Below, in pieces: positions 9,256-17,462 of a DNA stretch of 64,000 nucleotides (position 1 is its first letter; each line of letters opens with the position of its first letter). Source of the stretch: Citrobacter amalonaticus (GTDB taxonomy: Bacteria > Pseudomonadota > Gammaproteobacteria > Enterobacterales > Enterobacteriaceae). Both the position numbers and the translations under genes were made by a program. The stretch is taken from contig NZ_AP024585.1 of assembly GCF_018323885.1 (NCBI RefSeq), forward strand, positions 2,666,001 through 2,730,000. Direction: 5' to 3'. Below the pieces are notes generated by a model. It saw nothing but the letters and a program-made list of their open reading frames with translations, was not told the origin of the DNA and ran no database searches.

Positions 9256-10116
9256 GTGAGCGAAATGGTTGATATGACTAAAACTACCACTGAGAAAAAA
9301 CTCACACAGAGTGACATTCGTGGCGTGTTCATTCGTTCTAACCTGTTTCAGGGTTCATGGAACTTCGAACGTATGCAGGCGCTGGGTTTCTGCTTCTCCA
9401 TGGTACCGGCTATCCGTCGCCTGTATCCAGAGAACAACGATGCGCGTAAGCAAGCCATCAAGCGTCACCTGGAATTCTTTAACACCCATCCGTATGTAGC
9501 CGCGCCGGTGCTCGGCGTAACGCTGGCGATGGAAGAACAGCGTGCTAACGGCGCAGAAATTGACGATGGTGCCATTAACGGTATCAAAGTCGGTCTGATG
9601 GGCCCGTTGGCAGGCGTGGGCGACCCGATTTTCTGGGGTACTGTGCGTCCGGTATTCGCCGCGTTAGGTGCGGGTATCGCGATGAGCGGCAGCCTGCTCG
9701 GTCCCTTGCTGTTCTTCATTCTGTTCAACGCAGTCCGTCTGCTGACCCGTTACTACGGTGTCGCCTACGGTTATCGCAAAGGTGTCGATATCGTTAAAGA
9801 TATGGGCGGCGGATTCCTGCAAAAACTGACTGAGGGGGCGTCAATCCTCGGCCTGTTTGTCATGGGGGCGTTGGTGAACAAGTGGACGCATGTAAACATC
9901 CCGCTGGTGGTTTCAACTATCACCGGTCAGGATGGGCAGACACGTGTTACCACCGTACAGACCATTCTCGACCAGTTGATGCCGGGTCTGGTTCCGCTGC
10001 TGCTGACCTTCGCCTGTATGTGGCTGCTGCGTAAGAAAGTCAACCCACTGTGGATTATCGTTGGCTTCTTTGTCATCGGTATCGCGGGTTATGCGCTCGG
10101 CCTGTTGGGTCTGTAA
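9256..10116 (+). CDS. manZ: Mannose PTS IID subunit
   Basis: A 286-residue IID protein that partners ManY. It begins at GTG 9256 (MSEMVDMTKTT), the start used in E. coli. ATG 9265 is an alternative. Family sequence FQGSWNFERMQ and GPLAGVGDPIFWGTVRP is intact, and the C-terminal 60 residues are strongly hydrophobic. It ends the operon, 17 bases before a strong terminator. Confidence 0.97.
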   Translation: MSEMVDMTKTTTEKKLTQSDIRGVFIRSNLFQGSWNFERMQALGFCFSMVPAIRRLYPENNDARKQAIKRHLEFFNTHPYVAAPVLGVTLAMEEQRANGAEIDDGAINGIKVGLMGPLAGVGDPIFWGTVRPVFAALGAGIAMSGSLLGPLLFFILFNAVRLLTRYYGVAYGYRKGVDIVKDMGGGFLQKLTEGASILGLFVMGALVNKWTHVNIPLVVSTITGQDGQTRVTTVQTILDQLMPGLVPLLLTFACMWLLRKKVNPLWIIVGFFVIGIAGYALGLLGL

Positions 10117-10133
10117 GACTGTAGTACACTACC

Positions 10134-10157
10134 GGGGCCTATAAGGCCCCTTTTTTT
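10134..10157 (+). terminator. manXYZ terminator
   Basis: GGGGCC (10134-10139) and GGCCCC (10145-10150) form a G+C-rich stem followed by seven T residues, a classic intrinsic terminator. It lies about 20 bases before yobD, which probably has separate or read-through expression. Confidence 0.92.
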
Positions 10158-10177
10158 ATCTGGAGGAACAAGGCTCA

Positions 10178-10636
10178 ATGACTATCACGGACCTGGTGCT
10201 GGTTTTCTTTATTGCCGCGTTACTGGCTTATGCCATTTACGATCAGTTCATCATGCCACGCCGCAATGGCCCGACTTTGCTTGCGATTCCCCTGCTGCGC
10301 CGAAGCCGCGTCGACAGCATCATCTTCATTGGCCTCATCGCAATTCTTATCTACAACAATGTCACCAGCCATGGGGCAATCATCACCACCTGGTTATTAT
10401 GTGCTCTGGCCTTAATGGGGTTTTATATTTTCTGGATCCGGGTCCCTAAGATCCTCTTCAAACAGGATGGATTTTTCTTCGCCAACGTCTGGATAGAATA
10501 TAACCGCATTAAAGCGATGAATTTATCGGAAGATGGTGTTCTGGTGATGCAATTAGAGCAACGGCGTCTGCTTATTCGTGTACGGAATATCGACGATCTG
10601 GAAAAGATATATAAACTTCTCGTTTCCTATCAGTAA
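10178..10636 (+). CDS. yobD: DUF986 inner-membrane protein YobD
   Basis: A 152-residue protein with three hydrophobic segments in the first 90 residues and a short, charged cytoplasmic C-terminus. It matches E. coli YobD in length and sequence. The ribosome binding site GGAGG is 14 bases before the ATG. No enzymatic motif is visible and the function is unknown. Its usual position between manXYZ and mntP is conserved. Confidence 0.92.
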   Translation: MTITDLVLVFFIAALLAYAIYDQFIMPRRNGPTLLAIPLLRRSRVDSIIFIGLIAILIYNNVTSHGAIITTWLLCALALMGFYIFWIRVPKILFKQDGFFFANVWIEYNRIKAMNLSEDGVLVMQLEQRRLLIRVRNIDDLEKIYKLLVSYQ

Positions 10637-10675
10637 GTTAGAGATATATCCTGGGCTTTATTTTTCGCAATTTAC

Positions 10676-10706
10676 TTGCAGTTAAAAACATAGCTAAGGC
10701 TATAAT
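10676..10706 (+). promoter_or_regulatory. mntP promoter with MntR-like box
   Basis: AACATAGCTAAGGCTATAAT at 10687-10706 fits the MntR operator type AACATAGC-AAA-GGCTATGTT with few mismatches. Its right end is a consensus -10 TATAAT (10701-10706). TTGCAG at 10676-10681 could be the -35, with a long 19-base spacer. In E. coli MntR with manganese activates mntP. The site position is consistent with that. Confidence 0.75.
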
Positions 10707-10759
10707 ACGACAGCGCAAATGTTATTTATTTTAACGTTCTATCTACCAATAAACCCAAA

Positions 10760-10774
10760 TGAAAATCGTTTTCA
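10760..10774. promoter_or_regulatory. Fur-like palindrome upstream of mntP
   Basis: TGAAAATCGTTTTCA is a near-perfect inverted repeat close to the 7-1-7 Fur model (TGATAAT-N-ATTATCA). It lies about 55 bases downstream of the -10 and upstream of the riboswitch. A regulatory role is inferred from the motif alone. Confidence 0.45.
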
Positions 10775-10840
10775 ACTAGAGATCAAATAATATTTCTCCG
10801 TTGTTGTTTTATATTCTCAAAATATGTTAAGGTTGCGCCG

Positions 10841-11053
10841 TCATTTGGGGAGTAGCCGATTTCCAGACTCCGGAAATGTACGTGTCAACATACTCGTTGC
10901 AAAACGTGGCACGTACGGACTGAAATCTCTTTCAGTCAGGCGAGACCATAGGCACATCAACTGCTATGCATACTGTATGAACCCCGGGTTCAGGTGTGCA
11001 TGTTTACTGGGGGCAGTGGTGTGTTTTATGGAAACCCCGGTCAGGACGCTGTC
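10841..11053 (+). ncRNA. yybP-ykoY manganese riboswitch leader of mntP
   Basis: The region contains the family hallmarks: TTGGGGAGTAGCC at 10845-10857, an arm with the complementary ACGTG...CACGT, and GGCGAGACCATAGG around 10939-10952. Downstream sequence with CCCCGG-type complementary pieces (10981-11040) is the likely expression platform ending near the mntP start. Mn2+ binding relieves structure and raises mntP translation in E. coli. The aptamer call is by motif, and the 3' boundary is uncertain. Confidence 0.85.
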
Positions 11054-11620
11054 ATGAATATCACCGCCACTATTATTCTCGCTTTTGGCATGTCGATGGA
11101 TGCTTTTGCCGCATCAATTGGCAAAGGCGCTACCCTGCATAAACCCAAATTCTCTGAAGCCCTGCGTACCGGTTTAATCTTTGGCGCAGTTGAAACATTA
11201 ACGCCGCTAATCGGCTGGGCGCTCGGTATGTTAGCCAGCAAATTCGTGCTGGAATGGAATCACTGGATTGCTTTCATCCTGCTGGTCTTTCTGGGCGGAC
11301 GAATGATCATTGAGGGATTTCGCGGCGCGGATAATGAAGATGATGAACCACTGCGCCGTCACGGTTTCTGGTTACTGGTCACCACCGCTATCGCCACTAG
11401 CCTCGACGCTATGGCGGTCGGCGTGGGTCTGGCGTTCTTACAGGTCAATATTATCGCGACGGCACTGGCTATTGGCTGTGCCACGCTTATCATGTCCACA
11501 CTGGGGATGATGGTTGGTCGCTTCATTGGCCCGCTGCTTGGCAAACGGGCTGAAATTCTGGGCGGGGTGGTACTGATCGGTATCGGCGTCCAGATCCTCT
11601 GGACGCACTTTCACGGTTAA
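11054..11620 (+). CDS. mntP: Manganese exporter MntP
   Basis: An inner-membrane manganese efflux pump of 188 residues, the E. coli length, with six predicted helices in two repeats. The repeats carry [15 protein letters not shown] (first) and [15 protein letters not shown] (second), whose aspartates are the family's metal-site residues. An acidic loop (GADNEDDEP) lies between. The frame is open upstream to 10994, but ATG 11054 matches the family start. Its stop overlaps the convergent rlmA stop (shared TTAA). Confidence 0.96.
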   Translation: MNITATIILAFGMSMDAFAASIGKGATLHKPKFSEALRTGLIFGAVETLTPLIGWALGMLASKFVLEWNHWIAFILLVFLGGRMIIEGFRGADNEDDEPLRRHGFWLLVTTAIATSLDAMAVGVGLAFLQVNIIATALAIGCATLIMSTLGMMVGRFIGPLLGKRAEILGGVVLIGIGVQILWTHFHG

Positions 11621-12426
11621 TCCGCACGCTGCCAGAGGTGAAGACGAAAATCTGTCTGGCAGTTAAACACTTCTGTACTTGCCAGACGTTCCCAGACCTC
11701 CGGCTTTGCCCGCCAGGCAAAAGGCGTCATCTGCAATAACGCTACCGCTTCCTTTCCGTTCAGGCGCATCGGATACGCCAGTGCGATATCCTCCAGCAGG
11801 GTGAACCCTTCCAGTTGCTCAGCATGCGGCGCATGGAGTCTGACCTCATCGTAAATCAACCCTTTCAGCTCCATTAAATGGCGCGGTCCCGGCGTTGCCG
11901 TCATCACCCACCCCTGCGGTTTGACCACACGCGCCAGCTCTTGCGCTTTACACGGCGCGTAAATCCGCACAATGGCGTCCTGGCTTGCATCTGCAAACGG
12001 CAAACGATGGCTCGAGGCGACGCAGAATGTCACCTGCGGATAGCGTCTGGCCGCCGCTTTAATAGCCACTTTCGCCACGTCCAGTCCATAGGTGGTCACC
12101 GTCGGCAACGCATCGGCAAAGGCATGAGTGTAATACCCTTCCCCACAGCCGATATCAAGAATCGAGGTTGCCGACGCGTCGAGACGCGCGGAAAGCTGCT
12201 CAACAATAGCATCACGCAAGGGTTGATAATGTCCGGCATCCAGAAACGCACGCCGTGCCTGCATCATCTCCGCGCTGTCGCCCGGATCGCGTGAACGCTT
12301 ATGCTGTACCGGCAACAGGTTAACGTATCCCTCTTTTGCCACATCAAACTGATGCCGCTGCGGACAGATAAAACTGTTATTAACGTGCGCAAGGGGCTGG
12401 TGACAAAGTGGACAGGAAAACGACAT
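11617..12426 (-). CDS. rlmA: 23S rRNA (guanine-745-N1)-methyltransferase
   Basis: RlmA methylates G745 of 23S rRNA with S-adenosylmethionine. Start ATG 12426 gives [12 protein letters not shown] and 269 residues as in E. coli. The open frame extends to 12489 without family support. An N-terminal zinc finger uses CPLC and CPQRH, followed by a Rossmann methyltransferase domain with motif [11 protein letters not shown] (about residue 89). It ends in the convergent overlap with mntP. Confidence 0.95.
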   Translation of the reverse strand: MSFSCPLCHQPLAHVNNSFICPQRHQFDVAKEGYVNLLPVQHKRSRDPGDSAEMMQARRAFLDAGHYQPLRDAIVEQLSARLDASATSILDIGCGEGYYTHAFADALPTVTTYGLDVAKVAIKAAARRYPQVTFCVASSHRLPFADASQDAIVRIYAPCKAQELARVVKPQGWVMTATPGPRHLMELKGLIYDEVRLHAPHAEQLEGFTLLEDIALAYPMRLNGKEAVALLQMTPFAWRAKPEVWERLASTEVFNCQTDFRLHLWQRAD

Positions 12427-12489
12427 AACAACTCCGGCAGGTAAATTCAGGGCGCAAGTGTAACGCGATTTACGCCCCGGGAGAATCAC

Positions 12490-14235
12490 TTAGCGCGTGG
12501 AGTGTGTCGGCGAATTGCTCTGCATCACCAGCAAATGGCTGGAGTCGGCGGGCATCCCATCCGGTTTGACGTTTTCCAGTCGCAGCACATCGCCCATTAT
12601 CTGGCTGAAAACCGGTGCCGACACCGCGCCACCGTAGTAGGCCCCGTTCTGCGGATCGTTGATCACTACCACCAGCGCAAACTTCGGGTTGCTTGCCGGT
12701 GCCACCCCTGCGGTGTAAGCCACATATTTATCAATGTATTTACCGTCAGCGCCGATCTTCTTCGCCGTCCCGGTTTTAACCGCCACGCGATAATCCCGGA
12801 CCGCCGCCTTCGTCCCACCGCCCCCCGGCAGGGCGACGCTTTCCATCATGTGCGCCACCTGTCTGACCAGCGCTTCCGACATGACACGCTTGCCGATAAC
12901 GGGCGGGTCGATGCGCGTGATAGAGAGTGGTCGGTACAGGCCAAAACTGCCAATCGTGGCATAGACGTGCGCCAGTTGCAGCGGCGTCACCATCAGGCCG
13001 TAGCCAAAGGCAAAGGTCGCGCGATCCAGATCGCTCCAGTAACGACGTTGCGGCATCACCCCCTGGCTCTCACCGGTGAGTCCCAGCCCCGTGGGTTGAC
13101 CAAAGCCAAAGCGGCGATAGGTATCGACGACACGCTGGACGGGCATTGCTAATGAAAGATGCGAAACCCCGGTGTCACTCGATTTTTGCAAAATGCCGGT
13201 CAGCGTCAGTTCCGGATAAAAGCCCACATCGCGAATCCGATGCCCGTCGAGGTAAAACGGATGCGTGTCGATCACGCTATCAGGCTGGACAATCCCTTGC
13301 TCAAGCGCCGTCATGATAACCAGCGGTTTCACCGTCGAGCCCGGCTCGAAAGTATCGCTAATCGCACGATTGCGAAAATCATCAAGCACCGCACCATCAC
13401 GATTGTTGGGGTTAAAATCGGGGAAGCTGGCCATCGCCAGGATCTCACCGGTGGCAATGTTCACCAGCACGGCGGCGCCGGATTCCGCTTTGTTCCAGCT
13501 AACCGCATTGTCCAGCGCATCCTCGGTGACGGTCTGCAGCCGCTCATCAATGCTGAGTTGTAGTTCATGCGCAGGCACAGGATTAACTTCCGTGATGTTT
13601 TCAATCACGTGACCGAATTTATCTTTGCGGACCAGGCGGGAGCCCGGCTTTCCGATTAACTGTGCGTTAAAACTTTTCTCAACCCCTTCAATGCCCTGCC
13701 CATCGATATTGGTGAAACCAATCAGATTCGCCGCGACATGTCCTGCCGGATAAAAGCGCCGGGACTCTTCGCGCAAATTGATGCCGGGCAGGTTCAGCTT
13801 ATCGATCCACTGCGCCTGTTGAGGAGAGACCTGACGCGCAAGATAGATAAACCTTGCCGACGGATCGTGGTTAACGCGCGCCGCCAGGTTCGTGAGTGAA
13901 AGATGTAGCGTGTTGGCCAGCGCCTGCCAGCGTTCGTTGTCGCCTACGCCTCCTTTGCTCAATAACGTGTGGGGGTCAGCCCACACCGCATTCACCGGTA
14001 CGCTGACCGCCAATGGTCGCCCCTGCCGATCGGTGATCATTCCACGCGGCGATGCCGTGGTGACTTCACGCAATGAGCGCATATCTTCTTGTTTGACCAG
14101 ACGGTCGGGTTCAACAATCTGCAACCAGGCAACGCGCCCTAGCAACAGTCCCAGGCTCAGCAATATGGCGATACAAAGCAGCGCAAAACGCAGCGGTGTG
14201 AAACTTCGCACCGTACCATCATTTTTCTTTTTCAC
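12490..14235 (-). CDS. FtsI/PBP3-like class B penicillin-binding protein (PBP3SAL type)
   Basis: A second septal-type transpeptidase, clearly homologous to FtsI but absent at this locus in E. coli K-12. GTG 14235, preceded by GGAGAACAG, gives a 581-residue protein. ATG 14253 (587 residues) is the alternative. One N-terminal membrane helix is followed by the dimerisation domain (SPRGMITDRQGRPLAVS) and a transpeptidase domain with EPGSTVKP (Ser300, Lys303), KSSD at 351-354 and KTGT at 487-490. The middle motif is SSD rather than the SSN of E. coli FtsI. Salmonella PBP3SAL, which builds septa in acidic conditions, sits in the same context. That role is inferred here. Confidence 0.9.
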   Translation of the reverse strand: MKKKNDGTVRSFTPLRFALLCIAILLSLGLLLGRVAWLQIVEPDRLVKQEDMRSLREVTTASPRGMITDRQGRPLAVSVPVNAVWADPHTLLSKGGVGDNERWQALANTLHLSLTNLAARVNHDPSARFIYLARQVSPQQAQWIDKLNLPGINLREESRRFYPAGHVAANLIGFTNIDGQGIEGVEKSFNAQLIGKPGSRLVRKDKFGHVIENITEVNPVPAHELQLSIDERLQTVTEDALDNAVSWNKAESGAAVLVNIATGEILAMASFPDFNPNNRDGAVLDDFRNRAISDTFEPGSTVKPLVIMTALEQGIVQPDSVIDTHPFYLDGHRIRDVGFYPELTLTGILQKSSDTGVSHLSLAMPVQRVVDTYRRFGFGQPTGLGLTGESQGVMPQRRYWSDLDRATFAFGYGLMVTPLQLAHVYATIGSFGLYRPLSITRIDPPVIGKRVMSEALVRQVAHMMESVALPGGGGTKAAVRDYRVAVKTGTAKKIGADGKYIDKYVAYTAGVAPASNPKFALVVVINDPQNGAYYGGAVSAPVFSQIMGDVLRLENVKPDGMPADSSHLLVMQSNSPTHSTR

Positions 14236-14383
14236 CTGTTCTCCGGCAAACATGATATTCAGGTGACTGATTTAACGGGAATAACGGCGGGAAAGCGGTG
14301 AAAACTATGCTAATAACATCACGGCTTTGCAACAAAGCGCTAACGGAGGAGGCATTCAGACATACTTTGAAGGAAGATGAATG

Positions 14384-14411
14384 AAAAAGCCCCGCATCAG
14401 CGAGGCTTTAA
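14384..14411 (-). terminator. cspC terminator
   Basis: On the minus strand AAAGCCTCGC and GCGGGGCTTT pair around a short loop, followed by a T-rich run, about 45 bases after the cspC stop. Confidence 0.85.
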
Positions 14412-14455
14412 ATCTGAGGTTGATGCGCAGATGCGCTTCAAATCAGTGGTGTCGA

Positions 14456-14665
14456 TCAGATAGCTGTTACGTTAACAGCAGCCGGACCTTTCTGGCCGTC
14501 CTGAATTTCGAACTCAACGTTCTGGCCTTCAGCCAGAGTTTTGAAGCCATTACCCTGGATAGCGGAGAAGTGTACGAACACGTCTTTGCTGCCATCAGCC
14601 GGAGTAATAAAGCCAAAACCTTTAGACTCGTTGAACCACTTAACTTGACCTTTAATCTTTGCCAT
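14456..14665 (-). CDS. cspC: Cold-shock-family RNA chaperone CspC
   Basis: A 69-residue cold-shock domain protein, identical or nearly so to E. coli CspC. The RNA-binding motifs KGFGFIT (RNP1) and DVFVHFSAI (RNP2) are present. The start MAKIKGQ has AAGGAA upstream in the short gap after yobF. CspC is made constitutively, stabilises stress mRNAs such as rpoS, and acts as transcription antiterminator. It is co-transcribed with yobF. Confidence 0.97.
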
Positions 14666-14677
14666 TTGCAAAATTCC

Positions 14678-14821
14678 TTAGAGTGTTTTCTTCGCCCGCA
14701 GGCATAACATAGATAAAACTGAGACATTACTGCTTGAGGCACTAATATAAGGCTCGGCAGAGAAGCGGTATTCAACGACAACGTGTTTACTCAGGACTTC
14801 TTTACTGAAAATGCCACACAT
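14678..14821 (-). CDS. yobF: Small stress-associated protein YobF
   Basis: A 47-residue ORF beginning [13 protein letters not shown] and ending LCLRAKKTL, matching E. coli YobF. It lies 12 bases upstream of cspC in the same direction and is the first gene of the pair. E. coli YobF rises under heat and oxidative stress. No domain is recognised. Confidence 0.93.
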   Translation of the reverse strand: MCGIFSKEVLSKHVVVEYRFSAEPYISASSSNVSVLSMLCLRAKKTL

Positions 14822-15477
14822 AAACAGAACTGTACCTCGTTTAACCCAAAACGTGTTATCACATACAACGTTAATTATGGCAAGCCATTTTTAAACGTGT
14901 CTCGATCGGTCGCACAAATCTCGCCAGTCGATACAGAGTATCTGCACAGTTATGCGTCAATCCTCAAGCCGATATATTCCCGCGCGCTCGCTGAGCCCTT
15001 ACCAGACCCGCAGCGCGGCGGGATCTTTTCAACCATAGCTCAATAATTTCGCGACTTCCAGATCGTTGCGATGTCAAAACGTAGCAATCTGCGGTTATCA
15101 CAAATTCTGCTTTGTTATGCATAATTTGTTTCAACGCAAAATGGCCCGATATCATAATAACGCCACATTTCGCTCCATCTTGATATCTACTGTTCTTATG
15201 CACTCATTTAATGAAAGAATGATGACAATGCACAAAAATAGTGAAAGAAACGTTTCGCTTATTATAAAGCCGATCATTCTCACAAAACGGGGAAGATCAC
15301 ATTATTAACGTATGGAAAAATATAATTACGTGTGTGCTGGCAATAACTCGCACAATGACACAAGAAGGAACGGATATAGCGAAGCGGCATGCGACTGCAC
15401 TAATAGGGTGCAGGATAACAAACCAGGAAGGAAAGACTGGCGAGACGCCAGCCCCTTCGCTTCCTGTTACACGAGGA
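14822..15477. other. Long gap upstream of yobF (656 bases)
   Basis: No credible gene. The region is A+T-rich, includes the likely yobF-cspC promoter and leader, and near its right end the yebO terminator. GAAACGTTTC (15247-15256) is a perfect 10-bp palindrome resembling LacI-family operator cores. Open frames here lack ribosome binding sites and recognisable products. Confidence 0.6.
15425..15452 (-). terminator. Possible yebO terminator
   Basis: CTGGCG (15437-15442) and CGCCAG (15446-15451) make a short stem. On the minus strand it is followed by TCTTTCCTTCC, a broken T-tract, about 27 bases after the yebO stop. Confidence 0.5.
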
Positions 15478-15765
15478 TTAACGTTCTGCGACCAGACGGA
15501 TGATATCCTCATCCTCTTGCGGGTCATTAGCCTTAGGCGATGCCTCTGCCACTTTTTCCGGCTCGTTCGCTTCACAGAGACGACGCAATAGTGCATTTTG
15601 TCGCTTCTGCTGGTCTAACAACGCTTCAAGCAGCTCAATCTGCTCATTGGTTCGCGAGCTCGCACGGTTGATAAAGAACCACAGCACCAGCCCAACAACC
15701 AGAACCCCCACCGATACAATCAACGACGCAAAATTAAGCACGCCGGAATTCAGGACTTCGTTCAT
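15478..15765 (-). CDS. yebO: DUF2594 membrane protein YebO
   Basis: A 95-residue protein with one N-terminal membrane helix (about residues 12-32) followed by a charged, probably coiled-coil region (ASSRTNEQIELLEALLDQQK) and an acidic tail. It matches E. coli YebO end to end. It lies downstream of mgrB in the same direction, 74 bases apart. Function is unknown. Confidence 0.92.
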   Translation of the reverse strand: MNEVLNSGVLNFASLIVSVGVLVVGLVLWFFINRASSRTNEQIELLEALLDQQKRQNALLRRLCEANEPEKVAEASPKANDPQEDEDIIRLVAER

Positions 15766-15839
15766 TTCACCACCTCAATGTAGACGCGCCATTTTACCAC
15801 CGCGCCACAGGAAGGAAATCAACGGATGAAAAAATGATC

Positions 15840-15983
15840 TCACCAGGGGATAAATTTATTGATGGCGCAAATTCCGCTGAAAAATTGTACATCCTGGTCA
15901 CACATGATGTTGAACACCTGGGCCCACAGCAGCAGACACACAAGCACGACCACCACCAGAATTATCCATCGAAACTTTTTCAC
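15840..15983 (-). CDS. mgrB: PhoQ feedback inhibitor MgrB
   Basis: A 47-residue single-pass inner-membrane peptide, GTG start as in E. coli, with AGGAG-like sequence upstream. It begins [20 protein letters not shown] and has the periplasmic cysteines in NIMCDQD and GICAIN that are needed to repress the PhoQ sensor kinase. The gene looks intact. Loss of mgrB raises polymyxin resistance in related bacteria, so an intact copy is worth recording. Confidence 0.96.
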   Translation of the reverse strand: MKKFRWIILVVVVLVCLLLWAQVFNIMCDQDVQFFSGICAINKFIPW

Positions 15984-16016
15984 TCCACTCTCCGCATCTA
16001 CATCTTATGCCACCAA

Positions 16017-16049
16017 ATTATCATGTGTATCTTAAACCAGGACTAACTA
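16017..16049 (-). promoter_or_regulatory. mgrB promoter with PhoP box
   Basis: Reading leftward, TAGTTA (16049-16044), five bases, then GGTTTA (16038-16033) fits the PhoP direct repeat (T/G)GTTTA-N5-(T/G)GTTTA with mismatches in the first half. A -10 GATAAT (16022-16017) lies ten bases further, the spacing of PhoP-activated promoters. Confidence 0.65.
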
Positions 16050-16143
16050 CAGCAGACATTCGCGATTTTTTAAGAATCATTTACTTGTATCAATGAGCGT
16101 AAGCGCTAAGCTCAATCTAACTTATAGAAGAAAAGAGGTCATA

Positions 16144-16383
16144 ATGCGTTTGATTATTCGCGCTATCGTGTTGTTTGCGCTTGTATGGATTGGATTATTA
16201 CTCAGTGGGTATGGTGTGCTGATAGGCAGTCAGGAGAATGCTGCCGGGCTGGGGTTGCAATGCAAGTATCTCACCGCGCGAGGAACCGCCACCGCGCAAT
16301 ATGTTCATACCGATAGCGGTATCATCGGATTAACGGATTGTCCGATATTGCGCAAGAGTACCGTGGTCGTCGATAACGGTTAA
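16144..16383 (+). CDS. yobH: YobH family small secreted or membrane protein
   Basis: A 79-residue protein with a hydrophobic N-terminus (IVLFALVWIGLLLSGYGVLI) that could be a signal peptide or anchor, then a short domain with two cysteines (LQCKYL, TDCPIL). It matches E. coli YobH. AAGAGGT precedes the ATG. Function unknown. Confidence 0.9.
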   Translation: MRLIIRAIVLFALVWIGLLLSGYGVLIGSQENAAGLGLQCKYLTARGTATAQYVHTDSGIIGLTDCPILRKSTVVVDNG

Positions 16384-16442
16384 TATCCCGTCGTCGTGAG
16401 TCGCGCCTGGCGTATTGCTTAAGCAGAATGTCACAGGATTAA

Positions 16443-16474
16443 AGCGGCCGGCGAAAATGCCGGCCGTTTCTTTA
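16443..16474 (+). terminator. yobH terminator
   Basis: CGGCCGGC (16445-16452) and GCCGGCCG pair around GAAAAT, followed by TTTCTTT. It lies between the convergent yobH and kdgR genes and may work in both directions. Confidence 0.8.
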
Positions 16475-16494
16475 CTATCGACAGCATGACATCG

Positions 16495-17286
16495 TCAGAA
16501 CGGATAATCGTTGTAACCCATCTGCTCAGAGATTTTACGCGCCGCGGTATGCAGCATCGAAACGTAGTCATGCAGTTTTTCTTCAGAAAAACGCAGCGTG
16601 GGGAAGGAGATACTCAGCCCCGCAATCACGACGCCGAAACGATCGAATACCGGTACGCCAATGCAGCGTAAACCTTCTTCTTGTTCTTCGTTATCTTCGC
16701 CATAACCCTGTTCGCGGACTTTATCCAGCACCGGCAGCAATGCTTCCGTGGTGGTGATAGTGCGCCCGGTACTGCGCTTGTACTCAACGCCGTCCAGAAT
16801 CTGCTTCACTTCGTCACGATCGCGCCAGGCCAGCAGCACTTTACCAATCGCGGTGCTGTAAAGCGGGTTGCGGCGACCCACACGCGAATACATGCGCAGG
16901 TTGTACATCGAATCAATCTTATGAATATAGACGATGCTGTCTTCGTCCAGCGCGCCGAGGTGCACCGTCTCTTTCGTCAGACGAGAGAGTTCACGCATCT
17001 GGATGTCCGCACTGCGGATAAGGTCAACATTCTGTAGCGCGCGAGCGCCCAGTTCAAACAGTTTCAGCGTCAGAGAATACTTCTCGGATTCACCTTCCTG
17101 TGACACATATCCCAGTGTTTTCATGGTCTGTAAAAAGCGATAAACGGTGCTTTTTGACATCATGACGCGTTGTGATAACTCGGTAATCCCTATTTCGCGC
17201 TCTTCACCCAGCGCCTGCAGAATGCCAAAAACCTTCAGCACGGAAGATACAGAATCAGGCTGTTTATCCAGATCTGCGTTAGCCAT
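16495..17286 (-). CDS. kdgR: IclR-family repressor KdgR
   Basis: KdgR represses genes for 2-keto-3-deoxygluconate and pectin-derived sugar use, including eda in this window. The 263-residue protein has an N-terminal winged helix-turn-helix (about 15-75, with VMMSKSTVYRFLQTMKTLGYV) and a C-terminal IclR effector domain (about 90-255, with IGKVLLAW and GLRCIGVPVFD). It is divergent from yebQ, which E. coli KdgR is also thought to regulate. Confidence 0.96.
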   Translation of the reverse strand: MANADLDKQPDSVSSVLKVFGILQALGEEREIGITELSQRVMMSKSTVYRFLQTMKTLGYVSQEGESEKYSLTLKLFELGARALQNVDLIRSADIQMRELSRLTKETVHLGALDEDSIVYIHKIDSMYNLRMYSRVGRRNPLYSTAIGKVLLAWRDRDEVKQILDGVEYKRSTGRTITTTEALLPVLDKVREQGYGEDNEEQEEGLRCIGVPVFDRFGVVIAGLSISFPTLRFSEEKLHDYVSMLHTAARKISEQMGYNDYPF

Positions 17287-17312
17287 CTATCACCTCATTA
17301 CGAGTGTTTTAT

Positions 17313-17331
17313 AAAAATCAGAACGATTTTT
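17313..17331. promoter_or_regulatory. Inverted repeat between kdgR and yebQ
   Basis: AAAAATC-AGAAC-GATTTTT is a perfect 7-bp inverted repeat 27 bases upstream of the kdgR start and next to ATTATAAT. Its position suits an operator for kdgR. It is not a clear match to the KdgR consensus. Confidence 0.4.
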
Positions 17332-17462
17332 TATTATAATTTCATGGCCAGGCCCCCGCAATCCATCTTTGCTTACTTCGTTACAAATCTGCGATATAAA
17401 GCCTGAATATCAATGCTAAAATCACTACCCTGATCATATTCTTCGCAAAAACTATCAATCAC

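Larger units (their letters stand above)
10637..11053 (+). other. mntP upstream region (417 bases)
   Basis: A long gene-free leader that packs an MntR-like box overlapping the promoter, a Fur-like palindrome and a yybP-ykoY riboswitch, each listed separately. Open frames inside it look like chance. Confidence 0.85.

Noticed and set aside
14783..15046. Open frame of 87 codons covering the yobF 5' region
   Set aside because: It is antisense to the yobF start, has no ribosome binding site and no recognisable product.
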